From positions 62,001 to 126,000 of the forward strand of contig DCWQ01000007.1 of the NCBI GenBank assembly GCA_002328185.1: a stretch of 64,000 nucleotides of DNA, given 5' to 3'. A program made the translations under genes and the position numbers. Of the stretch, positions 42,858 to 51,917 are shown piece by piece. The stretch comes from Dehalococcoidia bacterium UBA2158. GTDB lineage: Bacteria; Chloroflexota; Dehalococcoidia; Lucifugimonadales; UBA3495. Position 1 is the first letter of the stretch. Each line of letters begins with the position of its first letter. The notes beneath the pieces were generated by a model. That model was not told the origin of the DNA, searched no databases, and saw only the letters and a program-made list of their open reading frames with translations.

Positions 42858-44099
42858 TTGGACCGGACAGCGCTAGAAGATGGCGCCAGAAAGATACTGC
42901 TGACTAACCTGCGCCAAGGTGTGGCCGACTGGAACGGCCAAGAGTACAGTTTCGTCTGCCCTTCCCTCACCGGCTATCCCTTCCAATGGTTCTGGGACTC
43001 CTGTTTCCACGCCATCGCCCTGCTCCACCTCGACCAAGACCAGGCCAAGGCCGAGCTGCGGACGCTGATGAGCGGGGCCCTACCCAACGGTTTCATGCCC
43101 CACATCATCTTCTGGGAGATGGAGAAGCAGCCCGACTTTCTGAATCGGAACATCGTTGGCCAGGCCGGTGATCCCCACTACAGTTCCACCATGCAGCCAC
43201 CCATCATCGCCTACGCGGTTGAGCGGGTGCACCGGGCTACCGGAGACAAGGCGTTTCGGGACGCGGCACTGCCGGTGTTGGTCAACTTCTACCGCTGGCT
43301 CAGAAATACCAGGGACCCGGACAACGACGGCCTGATCGCGGTAATCCAACCGGAGGAAGCCGGAACAGACTGTTCTCCCAAATACGACGAGGCCCTGGGG
43401 CTTACGGAACTTTCCAATCAGGGGTTCATCGCCGCGTTGCGAAAGATCTACGAGGCCTACGAGCCGCTGCGGGGCGACGACCAAACAATACTTGCCGCCG
43501 ACCTGTTTCATTTCGAGGACGTGCTGGTCAACTCGATCTACGCTCTTGGGATGCGGTCTTTGGCCCGGCTGTTGGCGGAGTACGGGGATTCTGCGGGGGC
43601 GGAGGAGTTCAACCGCGAGGCCGGTCGCACCAGAGACGCCCTGTTGACCAAGTGCTGGGACGAAGAGACCGGGGCGTTCTTCGACCTTTCAGGTGTCGCG
43701 GAAGAACCTGTGCGGGTCGTGACCATCAGCTCCCTGATGCCACTGATATTGGACGACCTGCCAAGGCCCTACGTGGAGCGGCTGGTGAACGACTGGGTGA
43801 CATCCCCCGACCATTTTTGGACGCCGTACCCGCTGCCCTCGGTCCCGGCATCAGACTCCAAATTCAGGCCTGGAAATTCCGGGGGATTCATCTGGCGGGG
43901 CCCATCTTGGGTCAACACCAACTGGTTCCTCTCCCACGCCCTGCGGGGTCATGGTTACCCAGAGCTGGCCGACGAGATTGTAGCCAAGAGCCACGAGTGT
44001 ATCGAGAAGTCGGGATTCAGAGAGTACTACCACCCCTACACCGCCGAGGGCCTGGGCGCCCGCGATTTCGGCTGGTCCACGCTGATCTTGGATATGTGA
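42858..44099 (+). CDS. GH63-like six-hairpin glycoside hydrolase
   Basis: 413 residues with the (alpha/alpha)6-barrel pattern of the GH63 mannosylglycerate/glucosylglycerate hydrolase group: YPFQWFWDSCFHAIALLHLD, PNGFMPHIIFWEME, SPKYDEALG, FIWRGPSWVNTNWFLSHALR and FREYYHPYTAEGLGARDFGW. The Asp in FWDSC and the Glu in FREYY or PEEAG are candidate catalytic acids. No signal peptide is visible, so it should be cytoplasmic. The TTG start follows GAGAGAAG. With the GT4 gene it may form a synthesis/turnover pair for a compatible solute or glycoside; this is inference. Confidence 0.82.
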   Translation: MDRTALEDGARKILLTNLRQGVADWNGQEYSFVCPSLTGYPFQWFWDSCFHAIALLHLDQDQAKAELRTLMSGALPNGFMPHIIFWEMEKQPDFLNRNIVGQAGDPHYSSTMQPPIIAYAVERVHRATGDKAFRDAALPVLVNFYRWLRNTRDPDNDGLIAVIQPEEAGTDCSPKYDEALGLTELSNQGFIAALRKIYEAYEPLRGDDQTILAADLFHFEDVLVNSIYALGMRSLARLLAEYGDSAGAEEFNREAGRTRDALLTKCWDEETGAFFDLSGVAEEPVRVVTISSLMPLILDDLPRPYVERLVNDWVTSPDHFWTPYPLPSVPASDSKFRPGNSGGFIWRGPSWVNTNWFLSHALRGHGYPELADEIVAKSHECIEKSGFREYYHPYTAEGLGARDFGWSTLILDM

Positions 44100-44106
44100 A
44101 CATCCC

Positions 44107-44202
44107 CGTCATTCCGGCGAAGGCCGGAACCCACGTAGGTTGGGTCAGACTTTTTGGAGTCGTGAGAGCTCAGTGGCCCCGGCTTTTGCAGGAATGACGA
44201 CA
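44107..44202. repeat. Dispersed intergenic element with inverted ends
   Basis: The segment begins CGTCATTCCGGCGAAGGCCG and ends GCAGGAATGACG, so its ends are imperfect inverted repeats about 95 bases apart. The same end sequences recur at 63749-63867 and 63955-63982. The bases after it (44246-44293) contain CCCTCACCCTAACCCTTCCC, also echoed in reverse at 63885-63910. It looks like a small REP or MITE-type element. Confidence 0.6.
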
Positions 44203-44318
44203 AGTGATATTTGCCGGCTGGTGAATGACTTATGCAGAACTGTGCCCTCACCCTAACCCTTCCCTCCTTCCGCGGAAGGACGACGGGAGAGAGACCAGCC
44301 CCCGGCAAAGCTGCAAAA

Positions 44319-44351
44319 AGAAAAGCGCCCCGATAATTCGGGGCGCTTTTT
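44319..44351. terminator. Bidirectional terminator between the glycosidase and NYN genes
   Basis: AAAAGCGCCCCG, a short loop, CGGGGCGCTTTTT: a strong hairpin with A and T tracts on either side, usable by both convergent genes. Confidence 0.93.
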
Positions 44352-44379
44352 GTTGCTCAGGGAGCCTGGGCGGTTGACT

Positions 44380-46251
44380 CTAGTTCCGGCGGCGTTGAGG
44401 GCGGAATAGGCGGGACATGAAACCGGTCTCGGCGCGGGCTTCGGCGGCCGATTTGCCCGATTCGTAGTCTTCGTCTTCTTCATCTTCAAAGAATTCGGGG
44501 AGCTCCGCGATGAGTGCCGCGACGTCGCTCTCCACAGAGTCCACAACCTCACCAGGATCACCGGGCTTCTGGGAAGCCGGCGGCTCATCTTGGTCGGAGT
44601 AGGGCGAACTCTCATCTATAGCCGAAGGGACTGATGGGGCTTCGCCGACACCAGAACGGGCGGCGATGGCCTGTTGCACCAACGGATGGTCGTGGTTCAA
44701 GTTGAAGGTGCGCCGGCGGCGGTTCTGGCCGGAGGTCTCATCGCGCCAGCTATGGTTGCCCTTCAGGAAGAACTCTCCGTCGCTTAGGCAGCGGAGAATC
44801 TTACTCACGTAGGTACGGGAGCTGGACTGCCCCCACCGCTGCGTGATCTCGGCGCTTCCAGCCTCGAGTCCCTGACCAAGAGCATTGCAGATCTCGGCCA
44901 CCAAGAAGTTGAAAGCCACGTGGCTTACGCCTTCCTGGTGCTCTAGGGTATTGGCCATCAAGATCAGGTCTGAGACCCGGTGTGCCAGCAAGCCGTCGTC
45001 TGGTCCGGTGGGCATGTTCAGATTGCTGATGGCATCTTGGAGGGCCTGGGCCAGCTCCGCATTCTCGCTGAAGGGAGAACTGGGAGTGGAGGATTCGCTA
45101 TCGTCCGGTTGGTACGAGTACTCTTCCATCGAATCGTCATGTTGGTCTTGACCGTCCTGGTCATCGTGGTCGTGCTGGCCGTTGGATGCGATTGCAGGAA
45201 CTGGGTCGTGGTCGGTTTCGGTGTCCTCGACAACCGAAGAATCGTCGATCTCGGAGCTGACAGGTTCCGGCGTTGGCTCTTCTTCTTGCTGTCTGGAGCG
45301 GGGGAGGCGGCCGCGGCGGCGTCCTGGTCGGGTGCCGGGGGCCGAGAATGTGGCCTCGGTTGCGCCCTCGGGAATGTCCTCGTCGGACATGATTGCCCAG
45401 TCGACCAAGCCGGCTGTAATCAGCCGGACGTTGCCGTTCTGTGCCACGCGGGCCATCAGGCGTTTGAAGCCCGAGTAGCCAAGTTTCTTCTCGTCGAAGT
45501 CGGGATAGCGGCGTACCAGGCGCTGTTTGATGGAGGTCAGAAGTGGGTTGCCACCGGCCTTGCGCTCGTCCCGAATGATGTCTTCGATGGCGCGGATAAT
45601 GTCGTTGAGGTCCGTGGCCGATGTCGGGGCAGGAGCGGGCTCGGCTGGAGGGGCCGCAGCGCCGGCGGAGCCAGGTGTGGCGGCGGGTTCAGCCGAGACC
45701 ACGAGTGGGTCGACATCAACGTCGTAAAGAACCAAGGTGTCAACGTTATCTGCCAGTCGGCGCGATGTGCTCCACGAGATGCCAATGACGATCACTCGCT
45801 TTCCCATGGTGCGGAGGGCGTTGACCACGTGAATAAAATCCGAGTCCCCGGATACCAGCACGTAGGTGCCGATATTGGGGTATGAATGGGCGATCTCGAT
45901 ACAATCGGCAGTCATCTTGACGTCGACGCTGTTCTTGATGCGGCCCGTGCGTACATTGTTGGCGTTGGTGGCATTGGGGGAAGGGGCCCTGGTGGGCACA
46001 AATACCGGCTCGATACCGGCGGCGTAAAGGGAGGGAGGGTCGTTCAGGAACTGGCTGGCGCCGCGCAATTCAGGGGCCCTGGTAACCCAGTCCGCGTAGG
46101 CCTTGGCGATCACTACACGTCCGTGGTTGGATACTTCTTCTTTTAGGGCAGAAACGTTGGGGGTGCGGTGGCCGACGGCCAGACTGATCTTGAAGTTTTC
46201 CCAGTCGATGAATAGGGCGACATCCGCCCCGTGGTTGAGGTTGCTCTGCAT
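44380..46251 (-). CDS. NYN-domain (LabA/DUF88) protein with LOTUS/OST-HTH domain
   Basis: About 623 residues. The N-terminal NYN nuclease-like domain (PIN fold) shows VALFIDWENFKISL and YVLVSGDSDFIHVVNALRTM with Asp residues suited to metal binding. A LOTUS/OST-HTH domain follows (IRDERKAGGNPLLTSIKQRL, then GYSGFKRLMARVAQNG). Next come an acidic Gln/Ser/Asp-rich stretch and a helical domain (about 400-550) with LVAEICNALGQGLEAGSAEI. NYN proteins act in RNA turnover; LOTUS domains bind RNA structures. I start it at ATG 46251; GTG 46287 would add 12 residues. Confidence 0.85.
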   Translation of the reverse strand: MQSNLNHGADVALFIDWENFKISLAVGHRTPNVSALKEEVSNHGRVVIAKAYADWVTRAPELRGASQFLNDPPSLYAAGIEPVFVPTRAPSPNATNANNVRTGRIKNSVDVKMTADCIEIAHSYPNIGTYVLVSGDSDFIHVVNALRTMGKRVIVIGISWSTSRRLADNVDTLVLYDVDVDPLVVSAEPAATPGSAGAAAPPAEPAPAPTSATDLNDIIRAIEDIIRDERKAGGNPLLTSIKQRLVRRYPDFDEKKLGYSGFKRLMARVAQNGNVRLITAGLVDWAIMSDEDIPEGATEATFSAPGTRPGRRRGRLPRSRQQEEEPTPEPVSSEIDDSSVVEDTETDHDPVPAIASNGQHDHDDQDGQDQHDDSMEEYSYQPDDSESSTPSSPFSENAELAQALQDAISNLNMPTGPDDGLLAHRVSDLILMANTLEHQEGVSHVAFNFLVAEICNALGQGLEAGSAEITQRWGQSSSRTYVSKILRCLSDGEFFLKGNHSWRDETSGQNRRRRTFNLNHDHPLVQQAIAARSGVGEAPSVPSAIDESSPYSDQDEPPASQKPGDPGEVVDSVESDVAALIAELPEFFEDEEDEDYESGKSAAEARAETGFMSRLFRPQRRRN

Positions 46252-46478
46252 GCAGTAATTCGTCCCGGTGGCCGATTTTAGGCCCACCTATATGTATCAC
46301 AACTAGTGTAGAGTGCTACCCATGTTGAGTCAAGAAAACGTGCGTGCTCGATGAAGTCGCCGACGGTTTCCGGCGGCCAACCGGGTATCTTGACAATGGG
46401 GATGCTTTCCTAGAATGTACCCCAGTGTGAAGCGTGCTCAATAGATAACTGCCCGCGTGATTTTCAGAGGTGTATTCA

Positions 46479-47306
46479 ATGGCACAGATACCATCCAGGC
46501 CACCCAGGCTTGAAGGCAAAGTGGCCATCGTAACCGGCGCAGGTTCTAGCGGCGAGGGAGTGGGCAACGGCAAAGCGGCATCCATTCTGTTCGCGAGAGA
46601 GGGAGCCAAGGTACTGCTGGTGGATTTCCAGGAAGACCGGGCGCGGGAGACTCTTCAATTGATCCAGGAAGAGGGCGGAGTCGCTTCCACACTTCAGGGC
46701 GACATGACTAACATTGAAGATTGCCAACGCATGGCGGATACCGCCATGGAGCGTTACGGCCGGGTGGATATCCTCGACAACAACGTGGGCATCTCCCAGC
46801 GGGGCACGGTTGTGGAGGTCAGCGAAGAGGACTGGGATAAGGTGATGACGGTTAACCTCAAAACCATTGTTCTGGCCAGCAAGGCCACCATCCCCCACAT
46901 GATTGCCAGCGGCGGCGGTGGGGCGATCATCAACATCTCGTCTATCGCCGGCCTAAGAGCCCACAGCAGCACGCCCTACAGCGCGTCCAAAGCGGGGGTC
47001 ATCGGGCTGACTTTCTCCATGGCCGCTGACCACGCCGCGGACAATATCCGGGTCAACGCCATTGCTCCTGGCTTGGTCTACACGCCCATGGTGGCCCCAC
47101 GTATGAACGACGACCTGCGCCAATACCGCACCGATGCGGCCCCATTGAAGACAGAAGGTACCGGCTGGGACGTCGGCTACGCGGCATTGTTTCTGGCCAG
47201 CCAAGAAGCCCGCTGGATCACCGGTATCTGCCTGCCCGTGGACGCCGGTTTGACCGCAGTACACCCTGGCACATTCACCCCCATGAACCAGCAGACCAGG
47301 TATTAG
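46479..47306 (+). CDS. SDR family oxidoreductase
   Basis: A short-chain dehydrogenase of 275 residues. It has an extended glycine motif TGAGSSGEGVGNGKA, acidic VDFQED after beta-2 (NAD preference), NNVG, SSIAG, the catalytic PYSASKAG, and ITGICLPVDAG near the end. The start at ATG 46479 is behind AGAGGTG. A second SDR follows after 51 bases in the same direction. The substrate is unknown. Confidence 0.9.
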   Translation: MAQIPSRPPRLEGKVAIVTGAGSSGEGVGNGKAASILFAREGAKVLLVDFQEDRARETLQLIQEEGGVASTLQGDMTNIEDCQRMADTAMERYGRVDILDNNVGISQRGTVVEVSEEDWDKVMTVNLKTIVLASKATIPHMIASGGGGAIINISSIAGLRAHSSTPYSASKAGVIGLTFSMAADHAADNIRVNAIAPGLVYTPMVAPRMNDDLRQYRTDAAPLKTEGTGWDVGYAALFLASQEARWITGICLPVDAGLTAVHPGTFTPMNQQTRY

Positions 47307-47357
47307 CGGGGCGGATCCCCCTGCGCAAATTAACCCACACCAAAAAGGAGCCACAAT

Positions 47358-48101
47358 ATGCGCCTAGCGGGAAAGGTAGCCATCATCAGCGGCGGCAGCC
47401 GAGGCATGGGCGCCTTTGAGGCTGAGCTGTTCGTCAATGAAGGCGCCAAGGTCGTGGTGGGGGATGTGCGCGAGGATGAAGGCCGCGCCTTGGCGGAGAA
47501 GATCGGAGGAGACGCTGTCTTCGTGCGCCTGGACGTGACTAGCGAAGAGGACTGGGCGGCCGCGGTCAAGGAAGCGGCGGACCGCTACGGGAAGCTCGAT
47601 ATTCTGGTGAACAATGCCGGGGTCAGCGCCCGTGGCTCAATCGAAGAGACCACGGGCGTTGACTGGGACCGGGTGATGGACATCAACGCCAAGGGTGTGT
47701 TCCTGGGCACCAAAACTGCTATCCCCGAGATGCGGAAGGCCGGCGGCGGTTCAATCATCAACATCTCATCCCAGTTGGGGCTGGTGGGCATGAATGAAAG
47801 CAGTCCCCAATATCAAGCGTCCAAGGGAGCGGTGCGCATCTTCACCAAATCAGCGGCCGTTCAGTGCGCGTCGGAAGGCATCAGGGTCAATTCCGTCCAC
47901 CCAGGCCCCATCGTCACCCCCATGACCGAGGCCCGCCGTTCCGACGCGGCGGTGCAGCAGGTGATGGTCTCCCGCATCCCCCTGGGCCGGTACGGCGAGT
48001 CCGAAGACGTGGCTTACGGCGTCCTCTACCTGGCCTCCGACGAGTCATCGTTCGTCACCGGCAGCGAGTTGGTTATAGACGGCGGCTGGACGGCGCAGTA
48101 A
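47358..48101 (+). CDS. SDR family oxidoreductase
   Basis: A short-chain dehydrogenase of 247 residues with SGGSRGMG, the NNAG motif, SSQLG, the catalytic QYQASKGA (Tyr, Lys) and VTGSELVIDGGW. The start has an excellent ribosome binding site (AAGGAGCC). It resembles 3-alpha/20-beta-hydroxysteroid-type dehydrogenases, but substrate prediction is unreliable in this family. It is probably co-transcribed with the SDR upstream. Confidence 0.91.
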   Translation: MRLAGKVAIISGGSRGMGAFEAELFVNEGAKVVVGDVREDEGRALAEKIGGDAVFVRLDVTSEEDWAAAVKEAADRYGKLDILVNNAGVSARGSIEETTGVDWDRVMDINAKGVFLGTKTAIPEMRKAGGGSIINISSQLGLVGMNESSPQYQASKGAVRIFTKSAAVQCASEGIRVNSVHPGPIVTPMTEARRSDAAVQQVMVSRIPLGRYGESEDVAYGVLYLASDESSFVTGSELVIDGGWTAQ

Positions 48102-48243
48102 CCAAAACCGTGCACACCAATCCGTTCGTGCTGAGCCCGTCGAAGGGCGTGCATAAGCCCAGGTTGTGCTGGAAATGACTATTGGGTAACGGTGGTTTGA
48201 CGGAGCTCGCCACGAACGGATTTGGCGCAGTGGGCTAATAACC

Positions 48244-49140
48244 CTAAAGTGAACCCAGCCCTGCGGCTTCCACCAGGCGGTGGAATTCCCCCTTGGTCTC
48301 GTTGTTGGGGTTGGGTCCGGGGTGGCGGACCTTGGAGTTTTTGATGAACCCGCGGCTCTGTAGGGCATATTTGCGGATGCCCACGCCGATGCCTTCTTGG
48401 AATTCGAATACCATGAGTTGCAGACAATGGGTGAAGAGTTCTTCTGCCTTGGTCCTGTCTCCTTCGGCCATCTGACGGCAGATATCCACCAACACCTCGG
48501 GGTAAGCGAAACCGGTCATGGCGCCGACGGAACCCCGGGCCAATTCCTCCAGCAAGAACATTCCGCCCAGCCCTCCAAAGATGGGCATATCGTCGCCCAC
48601 CAGCTTGCGGATGGCAGAAATCTTGGGGGGAGTTGGTGGGTCTTCTAGCTTTAGGTATTCCACGGTGGGGATGCCGTTGGAGAGTCTGGCTATGAAATCG
48701 GGTGACATGTGAACGCCGGAGGTGCTGGGGTAGTCTTGCACCACGATGGGTATGTCGATGGCGTCGGCCAGCATGGAGTAATGCTTGAAAACGGCGTCGG
48801 GGCTGGGTTTGCCCATGGGTGGAGGCGAGACCATGATCGCCGCCGCGCCAAGTTTCTGGGCCTCCTTGCTGCGGTCGATGGCTGCGGCAGTGCTGCCGGC
48901 GGTTGTGCCTACGGTCACTGGGAGTCCCTGGGCCCGCTGGATGACTGCCTCCACCACATGATAGCGCTCGCGGTCGGTCAACCGGGCGGCTTCGCCGGTA
49001 ACGCCCAAACAAACCATGCCCTCACATCCCGATGACACAGCCTTGTCCACCAGATTGCCGATGGAGGCGGAATCGATGCTCTCGTCCTCGTGGAAGGGAG
49101 TTGCCAGCATCCAATGAACCCCCGAAAACCTGTCAGCCAT
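48244..49140 (-). CDS. DapA-family aldolase/lyase
   Basis: A (beta/alpha)8-barrel of 298 residues of the dihydrodipicolinate synthase/N-acetylneuraminate lyase superfamily. The Schiff-base lysine lies in VEYLKLEDPP, the active-site tyrosine in VVQDYPSTSG, and the TGEA signature in CLGVTGEAARLTD. It condenses or cleaves pyruvate or a related keto acid. True DapA residues for aspartate semialdehyde cannot be confirmed, and no lysine genes are near. GGAGG precedes the ATG. A catabolic sugar-acid or hydroxyproline-type role is equally likely. Confidence 0.88.
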   Translation of the reverse strand: MADRFSGVHWMLATPFHEDESIDSASIGNLVDKAVSSGCEGMVCLGVTGEAARLTDRERYHVVEAVIQRAQGLPVTVGTTAGSTAAAIDRSKEAQKLGAAAIMVSPPPMGKPSPDAVFKHYSMLADAIDIPIVVQDYPSTSGVHMSPDFIARLSNGIPTVEYLKLEDPPTPPKISAIRKLVGDDMPIFGGLGGMFLLEELARGSVGAMTGFAYPEVLVDICRQMAEGDRTKAEELFTHCLQLMVFEFQEGIGVGIRKYALQSRGFIKNSKVRHPGPNPNNETKGEFHRLVEAAGLGSL

Positions 49141-49439
49141 GGAAAACCTCCGAAAGATTGTCTGCCGGTGGTTATTCTACACGGCGGTCTGCCGTCGGGG
49201 AGGTTGGGACACTAGACTGGAGCCAAACTCGCCCTATTGCCACCTCGAGTGAAGCAACGAGACATCTCATTTCCCGGAAGGGTCGGAATGACATCTAAAT
49301 AGGTGGCTCGGGCTCGAACATGGCCTAACCGAGGTCGTGGTTCGAAAGGCTCACCATGAGCGGGGCTTAGGCTGACTTTCTCCGATCTACAGATATGGGT
49401 TCCGTCAGAGGTTATTGGATCTAGCCTTTGCTTGGCCGG
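49141..49439. other. Gene-free gap with repeat-like segments
   Basis: No gene is seen. The stretch 49338-49367 (GTCGTGGTTCGAAAGGCTCA and following) resembles the inverted counterpart of 48122-48150 (TTCGTGCTGAGCCCGTCGAA). Both look like a common intergenic repeat of the GTTCGAGC/TCGAAGGC kind. Confidence 0.4.
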
Positions 49440-50408
49440 TTAAGGAGTCAATAGAATCTTCCCTACCGTCTCCCGACCTTCTAACTGCCGGTGGGCTTCC
49501 ACGGCTTCAGATAATGGCAAAGTCAGGCCGATGTGGAGCTTAAGCTCACCTGATTGCACCCATCTGAGGACCTCTTCGGCCCGGCCAAGCAGCTCGTCTC
49601 GAGTGGCGGTGTAGTCTCCCAGGCTGGGCCGGGTCAGGTATAGCGAGCCGTTCTGCAGCGCGCGGGTGTTGGTGTCGGTCACGGCGCCGCCGGCTTGGCC
49701 GTACAGCACCATGTATCCGCGCCGGCCCAGGCACTTAAATCCCTTCTCGAATGTTGTCTGACCGACTGCGTCCAATACCATGTCCACGCCCTGTCCGCCG
49801 GTCGCCTTGCTGATCTCTTCTTCAAAATCCTGCTGGGTGTAGAGGATGGTCTGGTCGGCCCCGGCCTTCTTGGCCATGTCGGCCTTGGCTTCGGTGGAGA
49901 CTGTGGTGAAGACGTGGACGCGCAGGCGCTTCAGCAATTGGATCAGGAGCAGCCCCATCCCGCCGGCCCCGGCATGGACCAGCACTTGGTCGCCAGGGTT
50001 CAGCCGAGCGATGCCGAAGACCAAGAAATGGGCGGTCATGCCCTGGAGCAGGGAAGCTGAGCCAGTGGCGAAGTCCATGGCTTCGGGTATGCGAACCAGC
50101 AACCACGATGGAACAGCCTGACGCTCTGCGTAAGAGCCGGTGTGCATCGCGTAGGCGACCCGGTCCCCGACGGTAACCTCGCTCACGCCCTCGCCGATGG
50201 CGGTGACCACGCCGCAGGCTTCTCTTCCAGGCGTCCAGGGGAAGCTGGCTGGCAGGTTGGTGCCTTTGCGGCTGGAGACGTCGGTGTAATTGACGCCGAT
50301 GGACTTGATGTCGACCACCGCCTGACCGGGCCCTGGCGTGGGCTCGGGCACATCCTCCAATTTCAGGACCTCGGGCCCGCCGACCTCATATGCGCGTATC
50401 GCTTTCAT
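49440..50408 (-). CDS. NADPH:quinone oxidoreductase (MDR family)
   Basis: A medium-chain reductase of 322 residues without structural zinc cysteines. Conserved features are VGGPEVLKLEDVPEPTPGPG at the start, NYTDVSSRKG, the cofactor motif VHAGAGGMGLLLIQLLK, and GQGVDMVLDAVG. It should reduce quinones or enones with NADPH. It is monocistronic. Confidence 0.92.
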   Translation of the reverse strand: MKAIRAYEVGGPEVLKLEDVPEPTPGPGQAVVDIKSIGVNYTDVSSRKGTNLPASFPWTPGREACGVVTAIGEGVSEVTVGDRVAYAMHTGSYAERQAVPSWLLVRIPEAMDFATGSASLLQGMTAHFLVFGIARLNPGDQVLVHAGAGGMGLLLIQLLKRLRVHVFTTVSTEAKADMAKKAGADQTILYTQQDFEEEISKATGGQGVDMVLDAVGQTTFEKGFKCLGRRGYMVLYGQAGGAVTDTNTRALQNGSLYLTRPSLGDYTATRDELLGRAEEVLRWVQSGELKLHIGLTLPLSEAVEAHRQLEGRETVGKILLTP

Positions 50409-50592
50409 GGGTTCCTCGCTCTCCAGGTTTTGAGGCTAGGTTACAGCAAGGGAAAGCAGGTGGGAAGGTCGTGGTGCGGGATGCCGGTTACGGCAGCAAC
50501 GCAAATCGGGCCGCAAAATTGCAAGATGGGGGTCTAACAATCTTACGGCCTGTAGATTAGGTGAGGAGAGGGAAGGGTGTGTTCTGTCCGCT

Positions 50593-50882
50593 TTAGCGGG
50601 CGCCGACTAACTCGAATTCGGCGGTGCGCAGGTCGTGGAGCCGCTCCCTGAGTACACGAATCTGCCGGGGCTCTGGCCGACGATTTCGGAGATTTCCCGC
50701 ACTTTCTTGCCCTGGTCTAAGTGGTAGATAACCGTCTTGTTCTTGTCCCACCATCGTTCTTCATTGAATCGGGTGGTTCCGGGCATTTGGTTGAGGAGCC
50801 GGGCCGACCGGTGGGCCACTGGCTGTTCGCTATCGGCGACGCCGGTTTGCTCAGCGTCCGCTGCGTCCAGTTGCAGGCCCAC
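50593..50882 (-). pseudogene. Small helix-turn-helix-like gene split by a frameshift
   Basis: From GTG 50882 the frame encodes FNEERWWDKNKTVIYHLDQG, then KKVREISEIVGQSP. In the next frame the protein-like reading continues as RQIRVLRERLHDLRTAEFEL and stops at 50593. The break falls in a run of four C (about 50669-50672); one extra C would restore a single frame with a helix-turn-helix look (VREISEIVGQSPRQIRVLRE). Either a real single-base deletion or a sequencing error. No family is assigned. Otherwise 50409-51076 shows nothing. Confidence 0.5.
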
Positions 50883-51076
50883 GATTGAACCCTTCGGATA
50901 ATAGTCGTGGGCACATTCAGCCGGTGAGACTGGTCACATTATTTTGAGGCGGCCGAAAGTTTACTTTGAGGGCTTGGTATGGTTTATTAGACGTGGCATG
51001 AAGGGGCTCTGGGGCGGTAAGGTTTGGGTTGTCCAGGGTCTATATTTTGGCAACGATCTAGGGAGTAGCTGAAGCT

Positions 51077-51850
51077 ATGAGTTTCGAGATGATAAAGACC
51101 GACCAAGTGGACCGGGTGGCCATTGTGACCTTGAACCGGCCCGAGGTTCTGAACGCTCTTAACCTGCAATTGGTACGGGAAGTGGACGAGTTTGTAACCC
51201 AGGCCGAGCAGGACGACAGCATTGGCATCATCGTGATTACCGGGGCGGGAGACCGGGCTTTCTCAGCGGGCGCCGACATCCATGAGAACCGGGAGAACAA
51301 TGATGAAGAGCGCGCGGCCGGCGCCGCCACCCGGGCCGAATACACCTGGCACCTGGCGGTCTCTTCCAAGCCGGTCATTGGGGCCATCAACGGCCTCTGC
51401 TACGGCGGCGGCACGGTCATGGCCACCAGCCTGGATTTTCTTATGGGCAGCGAAAAAAGCAGCTTCCGGTTCCTTGCCGTCAACTATGGGCAACTAAACG
51501 CCACCTGGAGTCTGCCGACCATGGTCGGGTGGCCCAAGGCCAAGGAACTGCTCTACAGCGGACGCGAGGTTTTCGCCGACGAGGCGTATCACATCGGACT
51601 GCTGAACCACCTGGTGCCGTCGGGTGACCTGATCGAACGGACAGTCGAGGTCGCCGCTGGGATCGCCAAGAACCGGGCGGATGGCGTGGCCAACATCAAG
51701 TCCCTCTTGATCGAGCACACCGGCGAGGCCCTGCAGACCCAGTTCTTGGCGGAGATTGAAGGCCGCAAGGGCCGTTTTAAGGGGCTGACTGTGGAGGATG
51801 GGTTCAAGGACTTCTTGGACCGGAAGGGCCGCAAGCCCCGAGTCTCCTAG
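51077..51850 (+). CDS. Enoyl-CoA hydratase/isomerase (crotonase) family
   Basis: 257 residues. The oxyanion-hole segments are FSAGADIHE and NGLCYGGGTVMATSLDF; IVTLNRPEVLNALN is the usual N-terminal motif. The canonical catalytic Glu pair is not evident: the second site reads RFLAVNYGQLNATWSLP. It may therefore be an isomerase, decarboxylase or hydrolase rather than a true hydratase. It is monocistronic with a terminator behind it. Confidence 0.88.
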   Translation: MSFEMIKTDQVDRVAIVTLNRPEVLNALNLQLVREVDEFVTQAEQDDSIGIIVITGAGDRAFSAGADIHENRENNDEERAAGAATRAEYTWHLAVSSKPVIGAINGLCYGGGTVMATSLDFLMGSEKSSFRFLAVNYGQLNATWSLPTMVGWPKAKELLYSGREVFADEAYHIGLLNHLVPSGDLIERTVEVAAGIAKNRADGVANIKSLLIEHTGEALQTQFLAEIEGRKGRFKGLTVEDGFKDFLDRKGRKPRVS

Positions 51851-51884
51851 CAGAGCACCGGAACGTCCCGGAAAAGATCTGATC

Positions 51885-51917
51885 AAAGCTCCCGGTTGAC
51901 CACCGGGGGCCTTTTTC
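51885..51917 (+). terminator. Rho-independent terminator after the crotonase gene
   Basis: AGCTCCCGGT, a five-base loop, ACCGGGGGC followed by CTTTTT. The rest of the gap to 52079 holds no gene. Confidence 0.85.

Noticed and set aside
42858..44099. Trehalase or glucoamylase assignment for the six-hairpin hydrolase
   Set aside because: The trehalase signatures are absent and the segment pattern fits the GH63 glycosylglycerate-hydrolase group better, though the substrate is unproven.
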